From: Pseudomonas lundensis
GTDB lineage: Bacteria > Pseudomonadota > Gammaproteobacteria > Pseudomonadales > Pseudomonadaceae
Direction of reading: 5' to 3'
Assembly: GCF_001042985.1 (NCBI RefSeq)
Contig: NZ_JYKY01000006.1
Location: forward strand, 62,001-126,000
DNA: 64,000 bases
Each line of letters opens with the position of its first letter. Within the stretch, counting starts at the first letter, position 1. Made by a program: the position numbers and the translations under genes. The notes beneath the pieces are model-generated. The model worked only from the letters and a program-made list of their open reading frames with translations, did not search any database and was not told the DNA's origin. Below are positions 1 to 8,757 of this stretch, piece by piece.

Positions 1-334
1 ATTCCTTGAGCCACTTTTGCGCATCGGCGTTGACGTCCTTGTAGTTGACCCCATGGATCACCACGCCCTGCGCGGCCAGTTTGGTCAGCACCGGGTGCTC
101 GACGCGGCACGAAATGCACCACGTGGCCCACACGTTGACCAGCGCCGGTTTGCCCTTGAGGTCGGCCTCGGTCAGGGGGGTGCCACCGTCGACCGAGGGC
201 AGGCTAAACGCCGGGAACGGCTTGCCGATCATGGCCGACGGCAGCTCGGTGGGGTCCAGGTACAGCCCTTTGTACAGAAAGCCCGCCATGGCCAAAAAGA
301 TGGCCAGCGGAATCAGCATCAACCAGCGTCTCAT
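1..334 (-). CDS. ccmG: Cytochrome c maturation thioredoxin CcmG/DsbE (3' end beyond window)
   Basis: This is the N-terminal 111 residues of a membrane-anchored periplasmic thioredoxin-like protein; the rest lies beyond base 1. Residues 1-25 form a hydrophobic signal anchor (MRRWLMLIPLAIFLAMAG). A redoxin fold follows with the active-site motif WCISC (Cys73 and Cys76). In System I cytochrome c biogenesis CcmG keeps apocytochrome CXXCH cysteines reduced before haem ligation. The start codon overlaps the ccmF stop (ATGA), which fits translational coupling at the end of the ccmABCDEFG operon. Identity rests on the motif, the anchor and the operon position. Confidence 0.93.
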   Translation of the reverse strand, partial: MRRWLMLIPLAIFLAMAGFLYKGLYLDPTELPSAMIGKPFPAFSLPSVDGGTPLTEADLKGKPALVNVWATWCISCRVEHPVLTKLAAQGVVIHGVNYKDVNADAQKWLKE

Positions 335-2319
335 GCGGTGGCTCCTGTCATGCCCAGCGCTTCACGCACGCGGCTTTTCACCTTGACCCGATAACGACGG
401 TCCAGCGCCGCCAGCAACCCGCCAAACCCGGTGAGCAAACCGCCCAGCCAGATCCAGCGCACAAACGGTTTGACGTGCACCCGCACGGCCCAGGCGCCAT
501 CACCCAGCGGCTCGCCCAGCGCCACGTACAGATCGCGCGTAAACCCGGCGTCGATACCGGCCTCGGTCATCATCGACGACTGCACGGTGTACAGGCGTTT
601 TTCCGGGTGCAAAACGCTGATTTCCTTGCCGTTGCGCACCACGCGCACGGTGCCTTTGTCCGACGTGAAGTTGGGGCCCTGATAGTGCTGGGCACCTTCA
701 AAAATGAAGTGATAGCCGCCCAGCTCCATGGACTCACCCGGCGCCAGGCGCAGGTCGCGCTCGGCACTGTTCTGGCTCGACAACACCACGCCGAGCGCGC
801 AAACGGCGATGCCCAGGTGCGCAATCTGCATGCCCCAATAGCTGCGGGTCAGGCTGCGCAGGCCTTTGAACAGCCCTTTGTGACGGGTTTTGTCGCCAAT
901 GTCGCGCACCCCGGCCAACAGCACCCACGAGGCCAACATAAAGGTGGTCATGACGGCCCAGTTGAAATCGCCATAGGCCACACTGGCAATCGCCGACAAC
1001 GCGGCGCTGCCCAGCAACACCGGGGTCAGCATGCCCAGCAGCCACTTGACCGGCGTGTCTTTCCAGCGCACCAGCACGCCCACCGCCATCACCACCATCA
1101 ACACGGCCATCAACGGGATGAACAGCGCATCAAAATACGGTGGGCCCACCGACATCTTGGCGCCGGTCAGGGCATCGAGCACCATCGGGTACAAGGTGCC
1201 CAACAGAATCATCGACGCAGCCACCACCAGAATCAGGTTATTGCCCAGCAGCAGCGTTTCACGCGACCACAGGTTAAAGCCCACTTGGCTCTTGACCACC
1301 GGCGCCCGCAAGGCAAACAGCGTCAGCGAGCCACCCACCACGAACAGCAGGAAAATCAGGATGAACACGCCACGCTCAGGGTCCGAGGCGAACGCGTGAA
1401 CCGAGGTCAGCACGCCCGAACGCACCAGGAAGGTGCCCAGCAGGCTCAACGAGAAAGCCGCAATGGCCAGCAACACGGTCCAGCTTTTGAACACGCCGCG
1501 TTTTTCGGTCACGGCCAACGAGTGAATCAGCGCCGTGCCCACCAGCCAAGGCATGAAGGACGCGTTTTCCACCGGGTCCCAGAACCACCAGCCGCCCCAG
1601 CCAAGCTCGTAATAAGCCCACCACGAACCCAGCGTGATGCCGATGCCCAGGAATGCCCACGCCACAATGGTCCACGGCCGCGACCAGCGCGCCCAGGCCG
1701 CATCCAGCCGCCCGCCCAGCAACGCCGCAATGGCGAAGGCGAAGGCCACCGAAAAGCCCACGTAGCCCATGTACAGCATCGGCGGGTGCACGATCAGGCC
1801 GATGTCTTGCAACAGCGGGTTGAGGTCATTGCCGTTGGCCGGCATTTGCGGCAGCAAGCGGGTGAACGGGTTGGAAGTCAGGATCAGGAACAGCAAGAAG
1901 CCGACGCTGATCATGCCCATGATCGACAGCACCCGCGCCAGCATCACCTGCGGCAACTGGCGCGAGAAGATCGACACGGCGAAGGTCCAGCCACCGAGAA
2001 TCATTGCCCACAACAGCAACGAACCCTCGTGGGCACCCCACACCGCGCTGAACTTGTAGTACCACGGCAGCGCGCTGTTGGAGTTGCTGGCCACGTAAGC
2101 GACCGAGAAATCATCGGCCATGAACGACCAGGTCAGGCAGCCAAAGGCAAACAGCAAAAAGGCGAACTGGCCCCAGGCCGCCGGTTGCGCCAGGCTCATC
2201 CACAATTTGTCGCCCCGCCATGCCCCGAGCAACGGCACGATGGCCTGAACGATGGCAATGCACAGCGCCAGAATCATGGCCAACTGGCCCAATTCCGGAA
2301 TAAACAGTCCGAACGTCAT
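331..2319 (-). CDS. ccmF: Cytochrome c haem lyase subunit CcmF
   Basis: A 662-residue polytopic membrane protein of the haem lyase family. The WWD haem-handling signature is seen around residues 233-260 (GWGGWWFWDPVENASFMPW). It is surrounded by many hydrophobic segments, with a periplasmic domain near residues 510-610 and a last transmembrane helix near 630. With CcmH, CcmF transfers haem from holo-CcmE to reduced apocytochrome c. I place the start at the ATG of position 2319, which overlaps the ccmE stop (TGATG). An in-frame GTG one codon upstream is less likely. Length and neighbours are typical. Confidence 0.97.
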   Translation of the reverse strand: MTFGLFIPELGQLAMILALCIAIVQAIVPLLGAWRGDKLWMSLAQPAAWGQFAFLLFAFGCLTWSFMADDFSVAYVASNSNSALPWYYKFSAVWGAHEGSLLLWAMILGGWTFAVSIFSRQLPQVMLARVLSIMGMISVGFLLFLILTSNPFTRLLPQMPANGNDLNPLLQDIGLIVHPPMLYMGYVGFSVAFAFAIAALLGGRLDAAWARWSRPWTIVAWAFLGIGITLGSWWAYYELGWGGWWFWDPVENASFMPWLVGTALIHSLAVTEKRGVFKSWTVLLAIAAFSLSLLGTFLVRSGVLTSVHAFASDPERGVFILIFLLFVVGGSLTLFALRAPVVKSQVGFNLWSRETLLLGNNLILVVAASMILLGTLYPMVLDALTGAKMSVGPPYFDALFIPLMAVLMVVMAVGVLVRWKDTPVKWLLGMLTPVLLGSAALSAIASVAYGDFNWAVMTTFMLASWVLLAGVRDIGDKTRHKGLFKGLRSLTRSYWGMQIAHLGIAVCALGVVLSSQNSAERDLRLAPGESMELGGYHFIFEGAQHYQGPNFTSDKGTVRVVRNGKEISVLHPEKRLYTVQSSMMTEAGIDAGFTRDLYVALGEPLGDGAWAVRVHVKPFVRWIWLGGLLTGFGGLLAALDRRYRVKVKSRVREALGMTGATA

Positions 2320-2777
2320 CACTTAACCTCGTTGGCCGCTGCAGGCGCGGATTGACCGCTTTCGTTCAACGCCTTGGTCACTTCAGGCGGCATGTATTTT
2401 TCATCGTGTTTGGCCAGTACTTCATCGGCCACCACCACACCCTGAGCATTGAGCTTGCCCAGCGCCACGATGCCCTGCCCTTCGCGGAACAGGTCCGGCA
2501 GGATGCCGCGGTATTGAATGGTCACCGACTTATTGAAATCGGTGACCACGAATTCGACGTCCAGCGAGTCGCCGGAGCGTTTCAGCGAGCCGTCCTGCAC
2601 CATGCCGCCTGCGCGAATGCGCGTGTCCAGCGGGGCTTCGCCGTTGGCAATCTGGGTCGGGGTGTAGAACAGGTTGATGTTCTGCTGCAAGGCGCTCAAG
2701 GCCAGGGCCACCGCAGCGCCGACACCGACCAGAATCGCCAGAATGATGATCAAACGTTTTTTACGCAGCGGATTCAC
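2319..2777 (-). CDS. ccmE: Haem chaperone CcmE
   Basis: A 152-residue protein with one N-terminal membrane anchor (about residues 9-30) and a periplasmic OB-fold domain. The HxxxY haem-attachment motif is intact: His124 and Tyr128 in [11 protein letters not shown]. CcmE receives haem through CcmABCD, holds it covalently on the histidine and hands it to CcmF. The start is taken as the GTG at 2777, which begins VNPLRKKRL and overlaps the end of ccmD (GTGA). The open frame continues further upstream, but that part is simply ccmD read in another frame. Confidence 0.93.
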   Translation of the reverse strand: MNPLRKKRLIIILAILVGVGAAVALALSALQQNINLFYTPTQIANGEAPLDTRIRAGGMVQDGSLKRSGDSLDVEFVVTDFNKSVTIQYRGILPDLFREGQGIVALGKLNAQGVVVADEVLAKHDEKYMPPEVTKALNESGQSAPAAANEVK

Positions 2778-2950
2778 TTCGCGTTCTCCCGGCGCAAACG
2801 ACGCGCCTCTTGTTGCAAATAACGCCGACGCGCCAGGATCGGCAACGCCACGTTCAACACCAGTACCGCCAGGCAAATGCCATAGGACGTCCAGACATAC
2901 ACACCGTGATGGCCCATGGCGATGAAGTCGCCAACAGAAGCAAAACTCAT
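2774..2950 (-). CDS. ccmD: Haem exporter accessory protein CcmD
   Basis: A 58-residue protein starting [13 protein letters not shown]. It has one transmembrane segment (about residues 18-40) followed by a very basic tail ending in RRLRRENAK, the usual CcmD shape. CcmD helps release holo-CcmE from the CcmABC complex. It overlaps the ccmC stop at its start (ATGA) and the ccmE GTG start at its end. It was found by translating the gap between ccmC and ccmE; composition and position both support it. Confidence 0.9.
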   Translation of the reverse strand: MSFASVGDFIAMGHHGVYVWTSYGICLAVLVLNVALPILARRRYLQQEARRLRRENAK

Positions 2951-3702
2951 CGTGAACCCTCCAGCGCTTTCAACACTTCATCCTTGGCCCAACGGGTGCG
3001 GGCTTCGCGCTTGAGCACCTCCAGGCGCATGCGCAGCAGGACCACGGCGCCAAAGAAACAATAAAACCCCACCACTGTCAGCAGCAGTGGCAGCCACATT
3101 TCCACGGGCATCGCCGGTTTTTCGGTCAGGGTGAAGGTCGCGCCCTGGTGCAGGGTGTTCCACCACTCCACCGAGTATTTGATGATCGGGATATTGATCA
3201 CACCGACAATTGCCAGCACGGCGCAGGCCTTGGCCGCGCTGTCGCGATTGGTGATGGCATTGCCCAGGGCAATCAGGCCGAAATACAGAAACAGCAGGAT
3301 CAGCATCGAGGTCAGGCGTGCATCCCACACCCACCACGAGCCCCACGTCGGCTTGCCCCAGACGGCGCCGGTCACCAGCGCCACCGCGGTCATCCACGCG
3401 CCCACCGGGGCGGCGGCCTGCAACGCGACGTCGGCAATCTTCATCTTCCACACCAGCCCCACCACGCCGCAGACCGCCAGCATCACGTAGCAGGACTGGG
3501 CCAGCATCGCGGCGGGCACGTGGATGTAGATGATGCGAAAGCTGTTGCCTTGCTGGTAGTCCGGTGGCGCGAAGGCCAGCCCCCACACCACCCCGCCCAC
3601 GATCAGCAGCACGGCGGCGATGCTCAACCAGGGCAGCAGGCGGCCGCTGATGGCATAAAACCATTTGGGCGAGCCGAGTTTGTGAAACCAAGTCCAGTTC
3701 AT
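2947..3702 (-). CDS. ccmC: Haem exporter protein CcmC
   Basis: A 251-residue protein with about six transmembrane helices and the WWD haem-binding motif of the CcmF/CcmC family ([12 protein letters not shown]). CcmC attaches haem to CcmE in the periplasm as part of the CcmABCD complex. I start it at the ATG of 3702 ([10 protein letters not shown]); a GTG one codon upstream is also in frame. The gene begins 88 bp downstream of ccmB, in a gap that contains a short TGGCCA inverted repeat, and overlaps ccmD by four bases at its end. Confidence 0.96.
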   Translation of the reverse strand: MNWTWFHKLGSPKWFYAISGRLLPWLSIAAVLLIVGGVVWGLAFAPPDYQQGNSFRIIYIHVPAAMLAQSCYVMLAVCGVVGLVWKMKIADVALQAAAPVGAWMTAVALVTGAVWGKPTWGSWWVWDARLTSMLILLFLYFGLIALGNAITNRDSAAKACAVLAIVGVINIPIIKYSVEWWNTLHQGATFTLTEKPAMPVEMWLPLLLTVVGFYCFFGAVVLLRMRLEVLKREARTRWAKDEVLKALEGSR

Positions 3703-3790
3703 CACGCTGTTTCCATCACGGTGCCGGTCACGACAGGTTGAGTGCCATGCCAGCCAGGGTCTTTACTGGCCAATTAATGGCCAGACCTCA

Positions 3791-4459
3791 TTATTCGCCG
3801 ACGCTGATTTTCAGGCCGGCCGCTATCGCAAACGGTGTCAGGGTTACTGCCAGGGCCGTCAGGCTGCCCAGCCACAGCAAGTAACCGGTCGCGGGCATCC
3901 CCTGGAGCGCCGCCTGCAAGGCGCCACTGCCCAGAATCAGCACCGGGATATAGAGGGGCAGGATCAACAAGGCGAGCAACAGGCCGCCGCGCTTGAGACC
4001 CACCGTCAGTGCAGCGCCGACGGCACCGAGCAAACTCAGTACCGGCGTGCCAAGCAACAACGACATCAGCAATACCGGCAGACACGCCACCGGCAACCCC
4101 AGCATCAAGGCCAGCACGGGTGACAGGATCACCAGCGCCAGCCCGGAAAACGCCCAGTGTGCCAGTACTTTGGCCAACACCAGTAGAGCAAGGGGGTGCG
4201 ACGAAAGGACCCACTGTTCCAGCGATCCGTCTTCGAAATCACTGCGGAAAAGCCCGTCCAGCGAGAGCAGGACCGCTAAAAGGGCCGCCACCCAGAGCAG
4301 CCCCGGAGACAAGGTTTGCAACAATTGAGTCTCGGGTCCGACCGCCAACGGGAACATCGCAATCACGATCGCGAAGAACACCAGCGGGTTGGCCAGCTCG
4401 GCCGGACGACGGAACAACAAACGCGCTTCACGCGCCACCAGCACGGCAAACACACTCAT
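3791..4459 (-). CDS. ccmB: Haem exporter permease CcmB
   Basis: A 222-residue hydrophobic protein with six predicted membrane spans, matching the CcmB ABC permease in size and composition. The N-terminal [19 protein letters not shown] and the FEDGSLEQW segment look like the CcmB family. With CcmA it forms the ATPase-driven part of the complex that releases holo-CcmE. The start ATG at 4459 overlaps the ccmA stop (ATGA), so a longer reading from a TTG nine bases upstream is unlikely. Confidence 0.95.
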   Translation of the reverse strand: MSVFAVLVAREARLLFRRPAELANPLVFFAIVIAMFPLAVGPETQLLQTLSPGLLWVAALLAVLLSLDGLFRSDFEDGSLEQWVLSSHPLALLVLAKVLAHWAFSGLALVILSPVLALMLGLPVACLPVLLMSLLLGTPVLSLLGAVGAALTVGLKRGGLLLALLILPLYIPVLILGSGALQAALQGMPATGYLLWLGSLTALAVTLTPFAIAAGLKISVGE

Positions 4460-5091
4460 ACGGCCCAACGCCCCAAATCAATGTCGCGATACCCGGCAGG
4501 CAGGCGGGTCAGGGTGTGGTGCGTGGTCAGCACCACCATGCCGCCCTGCTCACAATGCCGGGCCAGGTGCTCTTCAAGCTGGGCGACGCCTTGCTTGTCG
4601 AGCGCGGTAAAGGGTTCGTCGAGGATCCACAGCGGCGGGCTGTCGAGGTGCAAGCGCGCCAGGGCGACGCGGCGTTGTTGACCGGCCGACAACGTGTGGC
4701 ACGGCACGTCCTCGAAGCCTTTGAGGCCCACGGCAGCCAACGCGGCCCAGATGGCCTCGCGCGAGGCCGGGCGATGCAAGGCACACAGCCAGCTGAGGTT
4801 CTCTTCGGCCGTCAGCAGGTCTTTGATCCCGGCGGCATGCCCGATCCACAGCAGGTTGCTGGCCAGCTCAGTGCGCTGGCCGCTCAAGGGCTGGCCATTG
4901 AGGCGAATTTCACCCGCCGTCGGTTGCATCAATCCGGCCAACAAACGCAGCAGGCTGGTTTTGCCGCTGCCGTTGGGGCCGCTGATTTGCAACATGTCAC
5001 CGCTGGCCAGACGCAATTCGAGGTCTTCGAACAACATCCGCCAGTCACGCTCACAGGCGAGCGCTACGGCTTCTAGAAGAGGGCTGGTCAC
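4456..5091 (-). CDS. ccmA: ABC transporter ATPase CcmA
   Basis: A 211-residue ABC ATPase. Visible motifs are Walker [13 protein letters not shown], the signature [14 protein letters not shown], Walker [10 protein letters not shown] and a switch histidine in LTTHH. CcmA powers release of haem-loaded CcmE from CcmC. The start is placed at the GTG of 5091 ([12 protein letters not shown]), because a GAAGG Shine-Dalgarno sequence lies about ten bases upstream and the family normally begins there. The longer frame would need a TTG with no ribosome site. It is the first gene of the ccm operon. Confidence 0.93.
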   Translation of the reverse strand: MTSPLLEAVALACERDWRMLFEDLELRLASGDMLQISGPNGSGKTSLLRLLAGLMQPTAGEIRLNGQPLSGQRTELASNLLWIGHAAGIKDLLTAEENLSWLCALHRPASREAIWAALAAVGLKGFEDVPCHTLSAGQQRRVALARLHLDSPPLWILDEPFTALDKQGVAQLEEHLARHCEQGGMVVLTTHHTLTRLPAGYRDIDLGRWAV

Positions 5092-5229
5092 GTAATTGAG
5101 GCCTTCACGGTTCAAGTCGGCTCAGGCGCGGCCGTTAAAGTGATGCAGGATAAATGCATTTGCGGCCTGTTTCAGAGAGCTGGATCAAACAATTTTGAAG
5201 TTTTGCTGCCCTCTGAACGACGGGGCGGC

Positions 5230-5235
5230 ATTATA
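5230..5235 (-). promoter_or_regulatory. Probable sigma-70 -10 element for the ccm operon
   Basis: The minus strand reads TATAAT exactly, preceded by GCATG. It lies about 140 bp upstream of ccmA in the divergent gap with the FliK-like gene. No good -35 hexamer sits 16-18 bases upstream, so this is a candidate only. Confidence 0.4.
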
Positions 5236-5282
5236 CATGCCATGTCCTACTCTAAAGAGGGCAATTTCGACAGGTTGTAACG

Positions 5283-6854
5283 ATGAAAGGCGACATGAAT
5301 ATTCCTCCGCTCCCACCCGCCGTCACAAACGGTGCGCGCGCAGGCGTGGTCGGCGGCGAGCTGCTGAAATTGTTGCAACCCCTCGATGGCTTGATTGGCC
5401 CCGGTCAGAGCGCCAAGGCCGAAGTGCTGTCGCTCAAGCAGGACGACCTGGCGTTTCAACTGCTGCTCAAACTGACGCTGGCGGGCGGGCGCCAAACCCA
5501 CGTGCAAGCCAACAGCCCGTTCCCATTGCCGCAAGGCACGCAACTGGCCGTCACCCAACCGACCTCCGGCAGCCTGGCCATCAGCGTGCAGCAGGCACTG
5601 AGCAGCAGTGTCGCCACCCTCACCCGCCTCGACACCGGGCAACTGCCCGTCGGCACCTTGCTGCAAGGCAAAGTGCTGACCACCCAGCTCGTGCCGCAAA
5701 CCACGGGCCAACCGGCGCTCTACCGCTCCCTGGTGACCCTGCTCAACACCGCGCTGAGCGGCACCACCCTGGCACTGGATAGCCCGCAGCCCTTGCGCAT
5801 CGGTAGTCTGCTCACAGCCCAGGTACAAGGTGAGCAAAGCCTGCAGTTCGTCCCCTTGAGCGGGCGACAGGATCAACTGGCGATTGCGCAACAACTGGTC
5901 ACACAACAACGCGCGCAGGGCTCGCTCGAAGGGCTGCTGAACGCCTTGCGAGCGCTGCCGCCGGACGCCACGTTGCCGGCCGACCTGCGAGCGTCCATCG
6001 ACAAACTGCTGGCGGGCCTGCCCACCCCCGCGCAGTTGAGCACCCCCAAAGGCTTGAGCGATGCCCTGCTCAACAGCGGCGCGTTTCTGGAGGCCAAGCT
6101 GTTGGGTGGCCAAGCACACCACCTGGCCCCTGACCTCAAAGCCACGTTGCTGCGCCTGATTGCCCAGATCACGCCGGGCGTGGCGGCCAGTAGCGCATTC
6201 AACCCCGGCGTGGCCGCCAGCGCTCAGGCGCAAGCCATGCCCACGTTCGTGCGCAACGCCCTGGGCATGCTCGGTCAGGTCAGCGCCAAGCCCCAACCGG
6301 GCGGCTTCCCGCTGCCCGGCCGCACCCTGCAAAGCGCAGAGGGCGAAGACAACCTCGAAAGCCTGTTAAAACTGGCAGCGGCGGCCATTTCCCGCCTGCA
6401 AAGCCATCAGCTGTCCAGCCTGGAACAAAGCGGTCGCACGCCCGACGGCGGCGTCCTGACCACCTGGCAGCTGGAAATCCCCCTGCGCAACGCCCACGAC
6501 ATCGTGCCGTTGCAAGTGAAATTCCAGCGCGAAGACCCGCCTGAACAGGCACCCGAAGAAAAGCGCGAGACCCGCGAAGTCAAAGACCCGCTGTGGCGCG
6601 TGGAACTCGCCTTCGACCTAGCTCCGCTCGGGCCGCTGCACGTGCAGGCGCAACTGTTGCGCGGCACCCTGTCAGGGCAGCTCTGGGCGCAACACGCCTT
6701 CACCGCCGACCTGATCGACAGCCAGCTCGGCCTCTTGCGTCAGCGCCTGAACGACGCCGGCCTGAGCGTGACCGACCTCGACTGCCATCAGGGCACACCG
6801 CCCGAGGGCAACCACAAGCCGCTGGAACAACGCTGGGTGGACGAAACCGCATGA
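5283..6854 (+). CDS. FliK-like hook-length-control domain protein, outside the main flagellar operons
   Basis: A 523-residue protein with a long Ala/Leu/Gln-rich N-terminal part. Its C-terminal domain (about residues 385-510) resembles the FliK C-terminal domain (Flg_hook): LWRVELAFDLAPLGPLHVQA, then LIDSQLGLLRQRLNDAGL. The true fliK is at 30453-31802, so this is a paralogue. In the flagellum the FliK C-terminal domain touches FlhB to switch export specificity. Here the next gene, overlapping by four bases, encodes only an FlhB C-terminal domain, so the two probably act together. It diverges from ccmA. The family is conserved beside ccm in Pseudomonas; the function is not established as far as I know. 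Confidence 0.85.
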   Translation: MKGDMNIPPLPPAVTNGARAGVVGGELLKLLQPLDGLIGPGQSAKAEVLSLKQDDLAFQLLLKLTLAGGRQTHVQANSPFPLPQGTQLAVTQPTSGSLAISVQQALSSSVATLTRLDTGQLPVGTLLQGKVLTTQLVPQTTGQPALYRSLVTLLNTALSGTTLALDSPQPLRIGSLLTAQVQGEQSLQFVPLSGRQDQLAIAQQLVTQQRAQGSLEGLLNALRALPPDATLPADLRASIDKLLAGLPTPAQLSTPKGLSDALLNSGAFLEAKLLGGQAHHLAPDLKATLLRLIAQITPGVAASSAFNPGVAASAQAQAMPTFVRNALGMLGQVSAKPQPGGFPLPGRTLQSAEGEDNLESLLKLAAAAISRLQSHQLSSLEQSGRTPDGGVLTTWQLEIPLRNAHDIVPLQVKFQREDPPEQAPEEKRETREVKDPLWRVELAFDLAPLGPLHVQAQLLRGTLSGQLWAQHAFTADLIDSQLGLLRQRLNDAGLSVTDLDCHQGTPPEGNHKPLEQRWVDETA

Positions 6855-7168
6855 GCACACCCAACCCGCCGCGTCAGGCCATTGCCCTCAAATACGACGG
6901 CAAACAGGCACCGACCCTCACCGCCAAGGGCGACGACGAACTGGCCGAAGCCATCCTCACCCTCGCCCGTGAGTATGACGTCCCGATTTACGAGAATGCC
7001 GAACTGGTGAAACTGCTGGCGCGCATGGAGCTAGGGGACAGCATCCCGCAAGAGCTGTACCGCACGCTGGCCGAAATCATCGCCTTTGCCTGGCAACTCA
7101 AAGGCAAATTCCCGGCAGACTTCGACCCTAATCCACAACCGCAAGAGCGGGATGTGACCCCCAGGTAA
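6851..7168 (+). CDS. Free-standing FlhB C-terminal-domain protein (type III export switch family)
   Basis: A 105-residue protein that aligns with the autocleaved C-terminal fragment of FlhB. Residues 10-16 read AIALKYD, against AVALKYD directly after the NPTH cleavage site in the FlhB of this window. LAKG/TAKG and the ending (IPQELYRTLAEIIAFAWQLK against IPAGLYLAVAQVLAYVYQI) also match. There is no membrane domain and no NPTH motif, so it is already equivalent to the post-cleavage piece. It starts at the ATG overlapping the stop of the FliK-like gene. Possible roles are as a decoy or partner for that FliK-like protein or as an alternative FlhB piece; this is inference. Confidence 0.85.
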   Translation: MSTPNPPRQAIALKYDGKQAPTLTAKGDDELAEAILTLAREYDVPIYENAELVKLLARMELGDSIPQELYRTLAEIIAFAWQLKGKFPADFDPNPQPQERDVTPR

Positions 7169-7186
7169 GCCCACAGGACGCCAGCC

Positions 7187-7762
7187 ATGAACATGCCGTC
7201 ATCCCCTGAGGAAACCTTGATTCTGGTGGATGCGCAGGACCGCGCGATCGGCACCGGCCTGAAAATGCCCGTGCATCGAGAGGGGCTGTTGCACCGTGCT
7301 TTTTCTATCTTTGTGTTCAACGCCCGGGGCGAACTGATGCTGCAACAACGGGCCACCGGCAAATACCACTCCGGCGGTTTATGGACCAACACCTGCTGCG
7401 GTCATCCGCGGCCCGGCGAGTCAACCCTGCGTGCAGCGCGGCGTCGATTGCAGGAAGAGATGGGGTTTACCTGTTCGTTGTATGCAGCCGGTACGTTGAC
7501 CTACCGGGCACAGGTCTCCAACGACTTGATCGAGCATGAATTCGACCACCTGTATGTGGGTCGCTTTGATGGCCCACCGCACCCCGACCCCGCTGAAGCG
7601 CAGGACTGGAAATGGGTCGATACCTCAGTGCTGGCCGCGCAACTGACCCACCAGCCGCACGCCTTTACGGCGTGGTTCCACGCCATTCTTGAACAACCCG
7701 GTGCACACCTGGACACGCTGAAGGCGCGCGCACTGGAGGGGCTGCCTGACAACACCCCCTGA
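7187..7762 (+). CDS. idi: Isopentenyl-diphosphate delta-isomerase, type 1 (Nudix fold)
   Basis: A 191-residue enzyme that interconverts isopentenyl and dimethylallyl diphosphate using a divalent metal. Catalytic features of type 1 Idi are visible: the cysteine in LWTNTCCGHP (Cys71 by alignment), the Nudix-type stretch AARRRLQEEMGF, and the metal-binding glutamates in EHEF (Glu116 and Glu118). Length fits bacterial Idi. It lies 18 bp behind the FlhB-C-like gene on the same strand and converges on fipA. Pseudomonads make both C5 isoprenoid units by the MEP pathway, so Idi would balance pools rather than be essential. There is no obvious functional link to the flagellar genes. Confidence 0.95.
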   Translation: MNMPSSPEETLILVDAQDRAIGTGLKMPVHREGLLHRAFSIFVFNARGELMLQQRATGKYHSGGLWTNTCCGHPRPGESTLRAARRRLQEEMGFTCSLYAAGTLTYRAQVSNDLIEHEFDHLYVGRFDGPPHPDPAEAQDWKWVDTSVLAAQLTHQPHAFTAWFHAILEQPGAHLDTLKARALEGLPDNTP

Positions 7763-7801
7763 GGGCCTGCCCCGGCCAGGGTCAAGCCACACGGGTGCTT
7801 A

Positions 7802-8191
7802 TTAGCCTTTGTGCATCTTGCTCATCAGCTCGGCTTCGGCCTGGGTCAAGCCGCAGGACTCGGTCAGTTCGTCGATGCTGGCGCCCATGCCCACCAGGCG
7901 CGCCGCCTGGGAAAACGACAGACTGGTCGGGTCGCGCTGTTCCAGCTGGGTGAGTTTCTCGGGCAACGGTGCCACCACCGCACGCAGTTCATGCAAGTCT
8001 TCACCCATTTGCACGCTGCCATTCTGGTAGGTGTCCAGCCGCCGCCCCAGCTCCTTGATGCGCTGATCACGCAGCGCATCCCCCGCGGCCTGTTGCGCCG
8101 CGATCAGGCGCTGGCTGCGAACGTAGGACACGAACATCCACACCGTCAGCCCCCACAACAGGCCCAGGACTATTACCGCCACCTCAAGCAT
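7802..8191 (-). CDS. fipA: Polar flagellum determinant FipA, DUF2802 protein
   Basis: A 129-residue protein with one N-terminal transmembrane helix (residues 3-22, LEVAVIVLGLLWGLTVWMFV). A coiled-coil-like region of about residues 30-85 follows, then a C-terminal DUF2802 helix pair (AARLVGMGASIDELTESCGL). In Vibrio, Shewanella and P. putida a DUF2802 protein at this same place, the end of the che/par operon, was named FipA and works with FlhF to start polar flagellum assembly. The assignment rests on domain, size and synteny. The start is the ATG at 8191, three bases after the cheW stop codon. Confidence 0.82.
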   Translation of the reverse strand: MLEVAVIVLGLLWGLTVWMFVSYVRSQRLIAAQQAAGDALRDQRIKELGRRLDTYQNGSVQMGEDLHELRAVVAPLPEKLTQLEQRDPTSLSFSQAARLVGMGASIDELTESCGLTQAEAELMSKMHKG

Positions 8192-8194
8192 CAA

Positions 8195-8677
8195 TCAGAT
8201 GTTCTCCAGGTCCGACCATTCTTCTTCGCTCATCATTTTGTCCAGCTCAACCAAAATCAACAGTTCGTTGTTTTTGTTGCACACGCCCTGGATAAACTTG
8301 GCGGACTCTTCGTTGCCGACGTTCGGCGCCGTTTCGATTTCAGACTGGCGCAGGTAAACCACTTCCGCCACGCTGTCGACCAGAATCCCGACCACTTGCT
8401 TGTCGGCTTCAATGATGACAATGCGCGTGTTGTCCGTGATGTCGGCGTTCATCAGGCCGAAACGCTGGCGGGTGTCAATGACCGTCACCACGTTGCCGCG
8501 CAGGTTGATGATGCCCAACACGTAGGAAGGCGCACCCGGCACAGGTGCGATTTCGGTGTAGCGCAACACTTCCTGCACCTGCATCACGTTGATGCCGTAG
8601 GACTCGTTGTCCAGCTTGAAGGTAACCCATTGCAGGATCGGATCTTCGGACGACGCCTTTGCACTTGACTGATTCAT
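8195..8677 (-). CDS. cheW: Chemotaxis coupling protein CheW
   Basis: A 160-residue protein made of a single CheW domain. Family sequence is seen in WVTFKLDNESYGINVMQVQE, PGAPSYVLGIINLRGNVVTV and DTRQRFGL. CheW bridges methyl-accepting receptors to the kinase CheA in the polar array. It follows the ParP-type gene and precedes fipA. Upstream, a FliA-type promoter at 9644-9671 can drive parP-cheW-fipA in addition to read-through from cheA. Confidence 0.96.
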   Translation of the reverse strand: MNQSSAKASSEDPILQWVTFKLDNESYGINVMQVQEVLRYTEIAPVPGAPSYVLGIINLRGNVVTVIDTRQRFGLMNADITDNTRIVIIEADKQVVGILVDSVAEVVYLRQSEIETAPNVGNEESAKFIQGVCNKNNELLILVELDKMMSEEEWSDLENI

Positions 8678-8757
8678 ACCCCAAACCCCTGACTAAATAC
8701 CGCTTAAGCGGCGAGTGTGCTGTCTGACCGCGCCATGGGCCCGGTCGTTATGTTGTG

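Noticed and set aside
475..2355. 626-codon plus-strand open frame opposite ccmF
   Set aside because: It is the antisense shadow of ccmF in GC-rich DNA; the translation is rich in His, Arg and Gln with no family pattern and no ribosome site.
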